11,353 bases of DNA from Prevotellaceae bacterium UBA6858 (lineage in GTDB: Bacteria > Bacteroidota > Bacteroidia > Bacteroidales > Bacteroidaceae): assembly GCA_002451695.1 (NCBI GenBank), contig DKDC01000033.1, positions 78,165 to 89,517 on the forward strand. The letters are read 5' to 3'. The stretch's first letter is position 1; every line of letters starts with the position of its first letter. The translations under genes and the position numbers were made by a program. The notes beneath the pieces were generated by a model. It searched no databases. It worked only from the letters and a program-made list of their open reading frames with translations, and was not told the origin of the DNA. Shown in pieces: positions 1 to 8,041 of the stretch.

Positions 1-72
1 CATAGGACATAGTTTTTTTTATTTCCGATGTAATTTTCGGCACACGCCAAACCACGGTTTCGGGAAATTCGC

Positions 73-80
73 TAAATTTG
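73..80 (+). promoter_or_regulatory. candidate Bacteroidetes -7 promoter box
   Basis: The octamer TAAATTTG matches the Bacteroidetes sigma-ABfr -7 consensus TAnnTTTG at every fixed position. It lies about 98 bases upstream of the start of the beta-helix gene at 178. I do not see a good TTTG -33 element at the usual 19-21 base spacing, so this is a one-element match. The rest of 1-177 holds a T-run at 13-20, possibly the tail of an upstream terminator, and no convincing gene. Confidence 0.35.
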
Positions 81-177
81 CTACCAAGCGGATGTCAAAA
101 GGCAATTGCAGCCATTTTCCCGACAGGCTGCGGCTTTCCGCACACCGCAACAACGGATTTTCAAAAATCACCGCAAG

Positions 178-2100
178 ATGAAAAAACTGTTCCTTTCCTT
201 GCTGGCAGCAACCGCATTCATCACAGGCATGGAGGCGCAGACGCTCAATGTTGTTACAGGCAACATAACCTACGCATTCCCAGCCTCCCGCACCGGCATC
301 ATGCCCTACCTTGACGGCAATGCAGTTACGATAATGGGGAAAACGTTCAGTCTGGAAGAAATCACCCTTATGTACGTGGACAATTCCGATGTGGCGGACA
401 ACAACGTGATTGTGGCATACGGCGACACGGTGGCGAAAGTTACCGTGGCGGGCAACATCGCAAACTACGTAACGCCCACCGTTACAAACGCCCACGCGAG
501 CATTTTGCAGAGCCAGGAAACCGGCGACGACACGTGCGGGGAAATCACATATACGCTGTCCGGGGCATCCACAAACGGCGAATTTTCCACGGAAGGCTCA
601 TACAAGGCCACGATAGAGCTTGCAGGGCTGACGCTCAACAACCCCTCGGGTGCGCCGCTCAACATACAAAACGGCAAGCGGATAAACCTCAGCGTGAAGA
701 AGAACACAGAGAACATTCTTTCCGACGCAGCCTCCGGCACGCAAAAAGGCTGCATCGTGTGCAAGGGGCATCTGGAACTGAAAGGCAAGGGCGCGCTCAA
801 CGTGTATGGCAACGCCGCCCACGGAATATACGCCAAGGAATATGTGGAGCTGAAAAACTGCACTGTAAACGTGCTTTCGGCGGCTAAGGACGGCATAAAC
901 TGCAGCCAGTACTTCTTGATGGAAAGCGGCTCGTTGAACATTTCGGGCGTGCAGGACGATGGCGTGCAGGTTTCCTATAAGGACGAAACCGACAGGGACG
1001 AGGAGGACACCGGCTCTATAACCATAAGCGGCGGAACGATTGGCATGAAAATCACAGGCACCGCCGCAAAAGGGCTGAAAGCAGAGGGTGGCATAAATGT
1101 GACGGACGGCACGCTGGACATCGCAGCCTCGGGCGGCGGCAAATGGGACGCGGACGAATCCAAGACCAAGTCCTCCAGTTGCATCAGCGCGGACGGCGAC
1201 ATTGTGATTGACGGCGGCAAATTCACCCTCGCAAACTCCGGCAGCGGCGGAAAGGGCATCAACGGCAACGGCACTTTGAAGATGAACGGGGGATGCGTGA
1301 AAATCAGCACAACAGGCGGAATGTTCGCATACACAAACGGCACGGAATATCCCAACTACACCGGCAACACAGACAGGCTCGCCAGCAACTGCAAGTCATC
1401 GCCAAAAGGCATCAGAACAGAGGGCGACATCGAGATAAACGGCGACACAATCAGCGTATCGACCACTGGCAACGGCGCGGAGGGCATAGAGAGCAAAGCC
1501 CTGCTGACCATAAACAGCGGGACGGTTATTGTCAGCGCATACGACGATGCCATAAACTCCTCGAGCCACATGTACATAAAGGGCGGCGACATAACAGTGG
1601 TGTCATCGGACAACGACGGTCTCGACTCCAACGGCAATATGTATATAAGCGGCGGCGTGATAAAGGCGTTCGGCACAAGATCTCCCGAATGCGGCATAGA
1701 CGCAAACGAAGAGGGCGGCTACACAGTTGTCTTCACAGGCGGCACGCTGCTCGCCGTGGGTGGCGGAAACTCCGTGCCAAGCACTTCGGAATCCACCCAG
1801 CCTTATGTGAGCGGCAGTATGTCGGTAAGCGCAAACTCCGAAATCACGCTTAAAAACGGCAGCACCACGCTCGCCACGTTCACCGTGCCGTCAAACTATT
1901 CCTCATCATCGGGCAGCCAGGGAGGCGGTTTCGGGCCTGGCGGACAGGGGGGCTTCCGCCCGGGCGGCTCAGGCGGCGGAAGTTCCGTGCTTATCTCGTG
2001 CGCGGGACTGACATCGGGCAGCAGCTACACCATGACAAGCGGCTCGTCCTCCACAACGGTTACAGCCACTCTGAAAGGCAGCGGCGGAGGCCGCTGGTAA
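178..2100 (+). CDS. secreted carbohydrate-binding beta-helix protein (Cthe_2159-type)
   Basis: Secreted protein of 640 residues, probably binding an acidic or cellulosic polysaccharide at the cell surface. The frame is open further upstream, but the start at 178 is chosen because it gives a clean signal peptide (MKKLFLSLLAATAFITG, cut near EAQ at about residue 21). Residues ~20-95 form an N-terminal beta-rich domain. Residues ~100-530 are repeated short strands with DGI/GGT/SGG turns, such as DGIN at 238-241 and DAIN at 457-460, giving a right-handed parallel beta-helix. This matches Pfam Cthe_2159 (PF14262), whose founding member from Clostridium thermocellum is a calcium-binding beta-helix that binds polysaccharide. 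A Gly-rich linker (about 581-602) precedes a Ser/Thr-rich C-terminal strand region. No catalytic site is visible. The GH2 gene follows after 39 bases, so the two are probably co-expressed. Family assignment is by pattern, not by search. Confidence 0.82.
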   Translation: MKKLFLSLLAATAFITGMEAQTLNVVTGNITYAFPASRTGIMPYLDGNAVTIMGKTFSLEEITLMYVDNSDVADNNVIVAYGDTVAKVTVAGNIANYVTPTVTNAHASILQSQETGDDTCGEITYTLSGASTNGEFSTEGSYKATIELAGLTLNNPSGAPLNIQNGKRINLSVKKNTENILSDAASGTQKGCIVCKGHLELKGKGALNVYGNAAHGIYAKEYVELKNCTVNVLSAAKDGINCSQYFLMESGSLNISGVQDDGVQVSYKDETDRDEEDTGSITISGGTIGMKITGTAAKGLKAEGGINVTDGTLDIAASGGGKWDADESKTKSSSCISADGDIVIDGGKFTLANSGSGGKGINGNGTLKMNGGCVKISTTGGMFAYTNGTEYPNYTGNTDRLASNCKSSPKGIRTEGDIEINGDTISVSTTGNGAEGIESKALLTINSGTVIVSAYDDAINSSSHMYIKGGDITVVSSDNDGLDSNGNMYISGGVIKAFGTRSPECGIDANEEGGYTVVFTGGTLLAVGGGNSVPSTSESTQPYVSGSMSVSANSEITLKNGSTTLATFTVPSNYSSSSGSQGGGFGPGGQGGFRPGGSGGGSSVLISCAGLTSGSSYTMTSGSSSTTVTATLKGSGGGRW

Positions 2101-2139
2101 ACACAGCATTCACAAAACAACAATAACTTAAAAATATCG

Positions 2140-3975
2140 ATGAAAGTAAGAAACTTATTAGCCGCTGCCGCAGTTGCACTGCTTGCAGCCCCGCAACAGA
2201 CCGGCGCGCAATGGAAGCCCGTGGGCGACAAAATCAAGACACCGTGGGCGGAAAAGGTCAGCCCCAAACTGCCGTGGAACGTATATCCGCGCCCGCAGCT
2301 CAAGCGTGCGCAATGGGTCAACCTCAACGGACAGTGGAATTACGCTATAAAAGACCTGCAAAGCGGCGAACCCGCATCGTTCGACGGCAAAATCCTCGTC
2401 CCCTACCCCATAGAGTCCTCGCTCTCAGGCGTTGGAAAAACGCTTACAAAAGACAACATCCTGTGGTACAACCGCACATTCACAATTCCCTCCGCATGGA
2501 AAGGAAAGAACGTCAAGCTCAACTTCGGCGGCGTTGACTGGAAGGCGGAAGTGTTCGTGAACGGCGTGAGCGTGGGCAGCCACACGGGAGGCTTCGCGCC
2601 TTTCAGCCTCGACATCACAAGCGCACTGAAACCGGGCAGCAACAAGCTTTCCGTAAAAGTGTTCGACCCCACGTCTGACGGATACCAGCCCGTAGGAAAA
2701 CAAAGAAGCAAGGCTTCGGGAATATGGTACACCCCCGCGTCGGGCATTTGGCAAACTGTTTGGCTTGAGCCTGTAAGCGCAAAACATCTTGAGAGCATGG
2801 AAATCAATCCCGACATAGACGCAGGCACATTGAACGTGAAACCATTCGTCAGCGGCGCAAACAGCGGCGACAAGGTTGTGGTAACTGCCAAGTTCGGCAA
2901 AACCGCCGTTGCAACGGCAAAAGGCGAAAGCGGAGAGAACATAAGCCTGAGCATACCAAACGCAAAACTCTGGAGTCCCGACCAGCCCAACCTTTACAGC
3001 CTCGACATAAAAGTTGTCTCTGGCGGCAAGACGGTTGACGCCGTTAGCAGCTACGCCGCAATGCGCAAGATTTCGCAGGGAAAGAGCAAGAGCGGACACT
3101 TGGTGATGATGCTCAACAACAAGCCCCTGTTCCAAATGGGCCCGCTCGACCAAGGATACTGGCCGGACGGCATCTACACCGCGCCAACCTACGAGGCGAT
3201 GGTTTACGACATCGACAAAACCAAGGAGTGGGGGTTCAACATGATCCGCAAGCACATGAAGGTGGAGCCGGACCTATGGTACGAATACTGCGACAAGGCG
3301 GGAATGCTGGTTTGGCAGGACATGCCGAGCGGACAGATTAACTACGAACACAACAAATGGGACATGACCCACTGGTTCGCAAGCGACGAGATGACGCGCA
3401 ACGCCGAAAGCGAGAGCGACTTCCGCGCCGAGTGGAAAGACATCATAGACAATTTCAAGAACCACCCCTGCATCGTGGTTTGGACACCGTTCAACGAGGG
3501 CTGGGGGCAGTTCAAGACCGCCGACATCACAGACTACACCAGGCAGCTCGACCCCACGCGCCTCATTAACTCAGCTTCGGGCGGCAACCACTTCAAGGGC
3601 GTGGGCGACATACTCGACCTTCACAAATACCCCGCTCCCGAAATGTACCTCACCGACCCCGACCGCGTGGAGGTCATGGGCGAGTTCGGCGGTCTCGGAC
3701 TTCCGCTCAAGGGACACGTATGGCAGGACAGCGACAACTGGGGCTACGTGCAGTACAAGAACGAAAAGGAAGTAACCGACCGCTACGTGGAGATAGCCGA
3801 CGGACTTCTCGAAATGGTCAAGAAAGGTGTCGCTGCCGGCGTTTACACCCAGACCACCGACTGCGAGATTGAGGTCAACGGCCTCATGACATACGACCGC
3901 AAGGTCATTAAGATTGAGGAGAAGCGCGTGCGCGAGGCAAACCTCAAGCTCTGCCGCTCGTTAGACAACGAATAA
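2140..3975 (+). CDS. secreted glycoside hydrolase family 2 protein
   Basis: Retaining exo-type glycosidase of 611 residues, probably periplasmic or exported: MKVRNLLAAAAVALLAAP...GAQ is a signal peptide of about 24 residues. Order: jelly-roll sugar-binding domain (~50-195, including NLNGQWNY, WYNRTF, and the FGGVDWKAEVFVNG block typical of GH2), Ig-like sandwich (~205-305), then a TIM barrel (~320-590). The barrel has RKHMKVEPDLWYEYCDKAG, the acid/base Glu453 in FNEGWGQ and the nucleophile Glu515 in GEFGG, so the active site looks intact. At 611 residues it lacks the extra C-terminal domains of LacZ. Substrate (galactoside, glucuronide, mannoside or other) cannot be read from the sequence. 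The start lies in an A-rich context without a Shine-Dalgarno sequence, as usual in Bacteroidetes. It pairs with the upstream carbohydrate-binding gene and ends just before a strong hairpin. Confidence 0.9.
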   Translation: MKVRNLLAAAAVALLAAPQQTGAQWKPVGDKIKTPWAEKVSPKLPWNVYPRPQLKRAQWVNLNGQWNYAIKDLQSGEPASFDGKILVPYPIESSLSGVGKTLTKDNILWYNRTFTIPSAWKGKNVKLNFGGVDWKAEVFVNGVSVGSHTGGFAPFSLDITSALKPGSNKLSVKVFDPTSDGYQPVGKQRSKASGIWYTPASGIWQTVWLEPVSAKHLESMEINPDIDAGTLNVKPFVSGANSGDKVVVTAKFGKTAVATAKGESGENISLSIPNAKLWSPDQPNLYSLDIKVVSGGKTVDAVSSYAAMRKISQGKSKSGHLVMMLNNKPLFQMGPLDQGYWPDGIYTAPTYEAMVYDIDKTKEWGFNMIRKHMKVEPDLWYEYCDKAGMLVWQDMPSGQINYEHNKWDMTHWFASDEMTRNAESESDFRAEWKDIIDNFKNHPCIVVWTPFNEGWGQFKTADITDYTRQLDPTRLINSASGGNHFKGVGDILDLHKYPAPEMYLTDPDRVEVMGEFGGLGLPLKGHVWQDSDNWGYVQYKNEKEVTDRYVEIADGLLEMVKKGVAAGVYTQTTDCEIEVNGLMTYDRKVIKIEEKRVREANLKLCRSLDNE

Positions 3976-3993
3976 TTCCCTCGCCAATCCAGC

Positions 3994-4037
3994 AAATGCG
4001 AATTCCACGGCGTTAAAACTGCCGTGGAATTTGTATT
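3994..4037 (+). terminator. hairpin terminator after the GH2 gene, copy A of a flanking hairpin pair
   Basis: Stem arms 3994-4011 and 4021-4037 enclose the loop at 4012-4020. The core AATTCCACGGC pairs perfectly with GCCGTGGAATT, and the stem extends outward by further pairs that include G-U wobbles. A moderately T-rich tail follows. It starts 18 bases after the GH2 stop codon, where a terminator is expected. A structurally matched hairpin closes the restriction-modification island at 9688-9731. Confidence 0.75.
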
Positions 4038-4220
4038 GTTTTCACCGCATCAAAAAGATTGACTGTACTACTGCCTTTATATAAATATAATTAGCAAAAC
4101 AATAACATAATAGACAGCTTATTCGAACTAAAAAAGATAAAAACATAACAGCCAGCATCTTTAATCTTTCCGAAGAATGGAAAAAATGTGCTCTTATCTG
4201 CCATTTCACACTCCGTTTCG

Positions 4221-4250
4221 TTTTTAATTGAACAAATATCACTATATTTA
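4221..4250 (+). promoter_or_regulatory. candidate promoter of the restriction-modification island
   Basis: TATATTTA at 4243-4250 matches the Bacteroidetes -7 consensus TAnnTTTG at all but the last base. A T-rich TTTT at 4221-4224 sits 18 bases upstream as a weak -33 element. The box is 20 bases before the ATG of the broken Xre gene, so transcription would begin just ahead of it. The surrounding 4040-4269 is very AT-rich and contains no convincing gene on either strand. Confidence 0.35.
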
Positions 4251-4269
4251 CAGACAAAATAAAAGTTAC

Positions 4270-4467
4270 ATGGAAAATCCCAATAGACTAAAAATTATTC
4301 TGCTTGAAAAAAGGAAAGACCTACAAATGGCTTTTCGAACATTTGAACATCAACCCTATGAGTGTATTTGTTGGCGTACAAGCACCTCAAAATAAAATTT
4401 AGGAACATTGGGAAATATTTCAAGAATATTAGACGTTAGTACCCCTGATGCCTATAAAAGACATAAA
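4270..4467 (+). pseudogene. broken Xre/Cro-family helix-turn-helix regulator
   Basis: An ATG at 4270 begins MENPNRLKIILLEK, the usual opening of short Bacteroidetes Xre-family regulators. One extra A in the A6 run near 4305 shifts the frame. The +1 frame then continues KGKTYKWLFEHLNINPMSV, the expected helix-turn-helix. About one base is missing near 4365-4370, which returns the original frame (WRTSTSK). That frame hits TAA at 4393 and then continues NLGTLGNISRILDVS, the typical C-terminal helix. All pieces together give about 66 codons, the normal length. The reading is from family knowledge without an alignment. Position at the head of an R-M operon suggests a former controller or local repressor. 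The frame is open from the TAA into the methyltransferase gene, which makes a false TTG start at 4408 possible. Sequencing error in homopolymers could explain the indels but not easily the stop. Confidence 0.7.
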
Positions 4468-5550
4468 ATGAAAGCATATAACACCAATAATAGCATCTCT
4501 GTTGTTTCAGATTATGGCGTATTCGGTCAACCGTTCATGATAAGAGGAAGTGAAGCACTAAAAATACTTGGCTTTTCGCGTCATAACTTAGAAAGGTGTG
4601 TAGAAAAAGGTTATATAAAGAAGGTGGAAGCTAATGACGTTGCCTTATATAACGAGGCAGATATTCAAGATTTCATGAATACCAAGACATACCATGAAAT
4701 GTTGAACGGCGTAATTGATAAACGAAATAAACTAAATGATTTGACAGGAAAGGAGTGGATACCAGAAACAAAAAGTTATATGTTTCAAAAAGGATTGGGC
4801 GCTTCCCATCCTCATGCACAAATAGAAAAACAGCATCCAGCACCTTTCTCCTTTCAAGATATTGAAAGCCTTGTGAAATTTTTCACAAAAGCAGGAATGT
4901 CCGTTTTAGACCCATTTGGCGGAGTCGGTTCAACTGCAAAAGCGTGTGAACTATTAGGTCGGACATGTACGAGCATTGAGTTGTCAGAGAAATACCACGA
5001 ACTTTCAATAGAGCGTCTTGAAAGCGAAATAGGCAAAGGAGCAAGTAAACGCCACAGGTTCATTAATGGAAATTCATGTAGCATCCTACCACAACTGGCA
5101 AACAATAGTATGGATTTTATCGTCACTAGTCCACCATATTGGGGGATATTACATAAACAAGATCAGAAAGTAAAACAGAATCGTGTACTATACAATCTCG
5201 ACACGCAATACTCTAATAATGCAAATGATTTGGGGAATATTGAGAATTATGAATATTTTCTCACGATATTGTGCGAAAAGATATTTTTACAATGTGGTAG
5301 AATCTTGAGAAAAGGCAAGTATATGGCTATAATTGTTTCTGACTTCAGAGACAAAGGGGATTTTATTAGTTTTCATACGGACTTAATTCTTCGATTGAAT
5401 AAAGCTGTACTTCCAGAAGGAGGCACACTTTCACTGCAAGGAACAAAAGTGCTTATACAAAATCACAAGTCACTTCATCCTTATGGCTACCCATTTTCTT
5501 ATGTTGAAAACATCCACCACCAATATGTTTTGATATTCAGAAAGAAATAA
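4468..5550 (+). CDS. site-specific DNA methyltransferase with N-terminal HTH (probable N4-cytosine)
   Basis: S-adenosylmethionine-dependent DNA methyltransferase, 360 residues from the ATG at 4468. A TTG at 4408 would add 20 residues, but those match the tail of the broken Xre gene, so the ATG is preferred. Residues ~25-71 look like an excisionase/MerR-type HTH_17 domain (SEALKILGFSRHNLERCVEK through YNEADIQDF). Catalytic motifs follow in the order X (HPAPFS, 123-128), I (DPFGGVGST, 148-156), II (Glu171) and IV (TSPPYWG, 220-226), with later strands MAIIVSDF and HQYVLIFRK. The S-P-P-Y-W form of motif IV is typical of N4-cytosine enzymes, although N6-adenine activity is not excluded. The stop overlaps the next start by one base (TAATG), so the two methyltransferases are probably translationally coupled. 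The fused HTH may bind the operon's own promoter, as N-terminal HTH domains do in some m5C enzymes; that role is inference. Confidence 0.85.
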   Translation: MKAYNTNNSISVVSDYGVFGQPFMIRGSEALKILGFSRHNLERCVEKGYIKKVEANDVALYNEADIQDFMNTKTYHEMLNGVIDKRNKLNDLTGKEWIPETKSYMFQKGLGASHPHAQIEKQHPAPFSFQDIESLVKFFTKAGMSVLDPFGGVGSTAKACELLGRTCTSIELSEKYHELSIERLESEIGKGASKRHRFINGNSCSILPQLANNSMDFIVTSPPYWGILHKQDQKVKQNRVLYNLDTQYSNNANDLGNIENYEYFLTILCEKIFLQCGRILRKGKYMAIIVSDFRDKGDFISFHTDLILRLNKAVLPEGGTLSLQGTKVLIQNHKSLHPYGYPFSYVENIHHQYVLIFRKK

Positions 5551-6368
5551 TGACCTTGGAAATGTATAAAGGGATCATAAATTGTGATTGCGACACTATC
5601 TTACAAAAAATGGTTGAAGATGGGGTTAAATATGATTTAATCCTTACAGATCCACCGTATAATGTCGGAAAAAACTTCGGAAACACAAGCGACAAGTTAC
5701 CTCTCAATGTGTTTCTCGAAAGTATGTTTAACAGGATTGATTTACTCAAGCAATTACTATCTGATACAGGCAGTATTATATGGTTTGGGATACACAATTA
5801 CATTTGCTACATACATGTTTATATGTATCAAGTGGGATTGTATTATAGGAGGATGAATATATGGCACTATGAAAATGGATTTTCCAGAAGTACCAAAGAA
5901 CCCGCCACTCACTATGAGCCTTTTTTATGGTTTTCAAAAGATTCTAAAATATGGACATACAATACAGACCAAGTGCGTGTTCCTTATAAAAGTACAAAAC
6001 GGCTCAAGTCTGCCATAAAATACAAAGACAAGGATGGAAACGAAAAAATTTGGACACCTTCTGAAAAAGGAGCAATGAGGGGAGACGTCTGGGACTTTCC
6101 CACCTTGTCAGGAAAAGCCTTTTCAAAAGAACGCACCGAGCACCCCTCACAAAAGCCAGAGGCACTTATAACGGAAATAATAAAAGCATTTTGCCCTATG
6201 AATGGTAATATTTTTTCCGGAAGTATACTTGACCCTTTTAGTGGGGCAGGAACCCTTGGCGTGTGCTGCGAAAAATTAAACAAGACTGGTCACAATATAC
6301 AATGGACTTGTATTGAGATAGAAAAAAAATGGTGCGATATTGCAAATAAACGTTTAGCGGAAATATAA
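5550..6368 (+). CDS. site-specific DNA methyltransferase, beta-class motif order
   Basis: DNA methyltransferase of 272 residues. It shows motif IV TDPPYNVGK (DPPY at 34-37), a variable middle part probably including target recognition (~60-190, with THYEPFLWFSKD), motif X HPSQKPEALITEIIKAF (from 198), motif I LDPFSGAGT (228-235) and motif II IEIEKKW (255-261). Motif IV before motif I is the beta-class arrangement, opposite to the preceding methyltransferase, so the two are not a recent duplication. DPPY enzymes of this class are usually N6-adenine and sometimes N4-cytosine. The start overlaps the upstream stop by one base; an in-frame ATG at 5562 is an alternative. Two different methyltransferases beside one nuclease gene suggest that each protects one strand of an asymmetric recognition site. 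Confidence 0.87.
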   Translation: MTLEMYKGIINCDCDTILQKMVEDGVKYDLILTDPPYNVGKNFGNTSDKLPLNVFLESMFNRIDLLKQLLSDTGSIIWFGIHNYICYIHVYMYQVGLYYRRMNIWHYENGFSRSTKEPATHYEPFLWFSKDSKIWTYNTDQVRVPYKSTKRLKSAIKYKDKDGNEKIWTPSEKGAMRGDVWDFPTLSGKAFSKERTEHPSQKPEALITEIIKAFCPMNGNIFSGSILDPFSGAGTLGVCCEKLNKTGHNIQWTCIEIEKKWCDIANKRLAEI

Positions 6369-6371
6369 ATT

Positions 6372-8039
6372 ATGATAGGTCAAGATTATTTGAAGTTGCA
6401 AAACCAGGGCAACATAATTTCCAATATTCGTCTACTCCATGAAATGGAAATGGCAAAAGATTATGCGGATTCGCAAGGGTATTACACCAAAAAGAGTGTG
6501 GCCGAAATAGGTGTAAATGCTCTTATTATAACAAGTGGGAACAGCGTAGGTGAAGAAGCGCACAAGATTATCAATGCTAAAGGCGATGAAAGTAGAAACT
6601 CACCCTTGCAGAATGCCAAGGCAAGAATGCAAATCCTTAGAGTATTAGGTCTTGTTTCAGCAGACTACGGTTCAGAAGTTTATGCTATTACCCGACTAGG
6701 GAAATTGGTCATAAGTCAAGTATTAAACAATGAACCCAATTATGGTATTTTAAGAGAGCTATTCGTAAATATCACAACAGCTACAGAAACATATGAACAT
6801 AATTGTGCTATTGATTTTAATTGCTACCTGGGCTTTGGCATTTGCTATGCACTTTCACAATTAGATTATCGTCTTTCTTCTGACGAAATGCCATTGTTGA
6901 CAACTTACGACATTAAGGACATTAATCAATTCATCGTAGATGCACGTATTAATAGACGAGAAAGGAAAGTTTTTGGAGAAAAACATCCACATTATCCTAA
7001 AACCCAAAGGAATCAGCCTATCAGGCAGGTAAGTAATCTGACGAGAAGTGTTAACCAAATCTTACGTGTCTGCGGTATTATAGAGCCAAAACAAAAAAGA
7101 ATAAACGACATCAACTATTATGTATGTACCGAATACGGTCGAAAATATGTAGATACTATCAAGCATAGATATTCAACTTCTCAATTTTGGACTGCTTATC
7201 AATTTCGTAAAATCAACAACATTGCTGAACAAAAGGAGATGTGTGTTGCAACTTATAATGCTATTCTTTTCAGGAGTGGTATTGATAATTCGTTGTCTGA
7301 TAGCAACAAGTTGTTCTCTCCATATCAAATGCTTCCTGAAACCAATGTTGAATGGTTTATGGGAAGTAACATTGAGGATATAAGAAAGCATCCTGATAAA
7401 GAATACGACAGGCTCAAAGTTATAAATAGCCAAATATCTATAAGGGATTTGCGGCTGAAAGCTATCTATAAGAAAGCACAAACTCAATTCGTTCAAGAGT
7501 CGCAGATGATGAAACCCGTGCGCGAATACATTTCCAATATGGCTATTAGTCATATTGACAAGGAAAGCATTGCTTTACATCTTTGTGAAAAGTACCGATA
7601 CACAGACAAGAGAGATTTTTACCCTTTTGTACATGCGCTACTTAATATTATAGGCCTTGAATGTAAAGGAGAGATAAGCAGATACGATGCGTATTGTATT
7701 TATAAAGGACATACCATACCTGTCGAAATCAAATCCTATAATGAAACCCATGCATACAATGCCAAAGGTGTCAGACAAGCAATAGAGAACAAGATTTTGG
7801 CTTTTGAAGAAAGCAAGCCTAATGACATAAAATATGCCTCTTTGCTCATCGGATATGAACATCCTGATAATGATACAGAAGTTAGATGCTTAATTGACCA
7901 GGCGTATGACAAATTTCAAATAAGGGTGATTGCTTGTGATTTGCTTAGTTTGTCCCAAATGGCAACTCACAGTGTGCTGGAACAAAAGGCCATTGATTTT
8001 GAGCATATTTTGACAAAACATGGAATCTTAACAGACTAA
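6372..8039 (+). CDS. probable type II (type IIS-like) restriction endonuclease
   Basis: A 555-residue protein, the likely nuclease of the system. Residues ~78-115 (AKARMQILRVLGLV through YAITRLGKLV) and ~219-270 (NLTRSVNQILRVCGII through YYVCTEYGRKY) look like two winged-helix domains, fitting DNA recognition. Near the C terminus, Asp439 (RYDAYC), then Glu452 and Lys454 (PVEIKS), fit the PD-(D/E)XK core. Glu434 lies just before, and a helix with Gln (AKGVRQAIENK) follows, as in many restriction nucleases. Recognition modules first and nuclease last is the FokI-like type IIS layout. FokI is 583 residues, a similar size, but I do not claim direct homology. It starts 3 bases after the second methyltransferase and ends 2 bases before the Fe-S gene. 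Target sequence and cut position are not readable here. It could also belong to an AlwI-like family. Confidence 0.72.
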   Translation: MIGQDYLKLQNQGNIISNIRLLHEMEMAKDYADSQGYYTKKSVAEIGVNALIITSGNSVGEEAHKIINAKGDESRNSPLQNAKARMQILRVLGLVSADYGSEVYAITRLGKLVISQVLNNEPNYGILRELFVNITTATETYEHNCAIDFNCYLGFGICYALSQLDYRLSSDEMPLLTTYDIKDINQFIVDARINRRERKVFGEKHPHYPKTQRNQPIRQVSNLTRSVNQILRVCGIIEPKQKRINDINYYVCTEYGRKYVDTIKHRYSTSQFWTAYQFRKINNIAEQKEMCVATYNAILFRSGIDNSLSDSNKLFSPYQMLPETNVEWFMGSNIEDIRKHPDKEYDRLKVINSQISIRDLRLKAIYKKAQTQFVQESQMMKPVREYISNMAISHIDKESIALHLCEKYRYTDKRDFYPFVHALLNIIGLECKGEISRYDAYCIYKGHTIPVEIKSYNETHAYNAKGVRQAIENKILAFEESKPNDIKYASLLIGYEHPDNDTEVRCLIDQAYDKFQIRVIACDLLSLSQMATHSVLEQKAIDFEHILTKHGILTD

Positions 8040-8041
8040 GG

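Noticed and set aside
2425..3255. 276-codon open frame on the - strand inside the GH2 gene
   Set aside because: It is antisense to a gene with intact GH2 catalytic motifs; long antisense frames are common in GC-rich coding DNA and this one shows no domain.
4042..4257. 71-codon open frame on the - strand in the AT-rich gap
   Set aside because: Low-complexity composition, no recognised domain, and it covers the probable island promoter.
4408..4467. TTG start extending the first methyltransferase by 20 residues
   Set aside because: These codons match the C-terminal helix of the broken Xre gene and are in frame only by chance; the ATG at 4468 gives a natural start.
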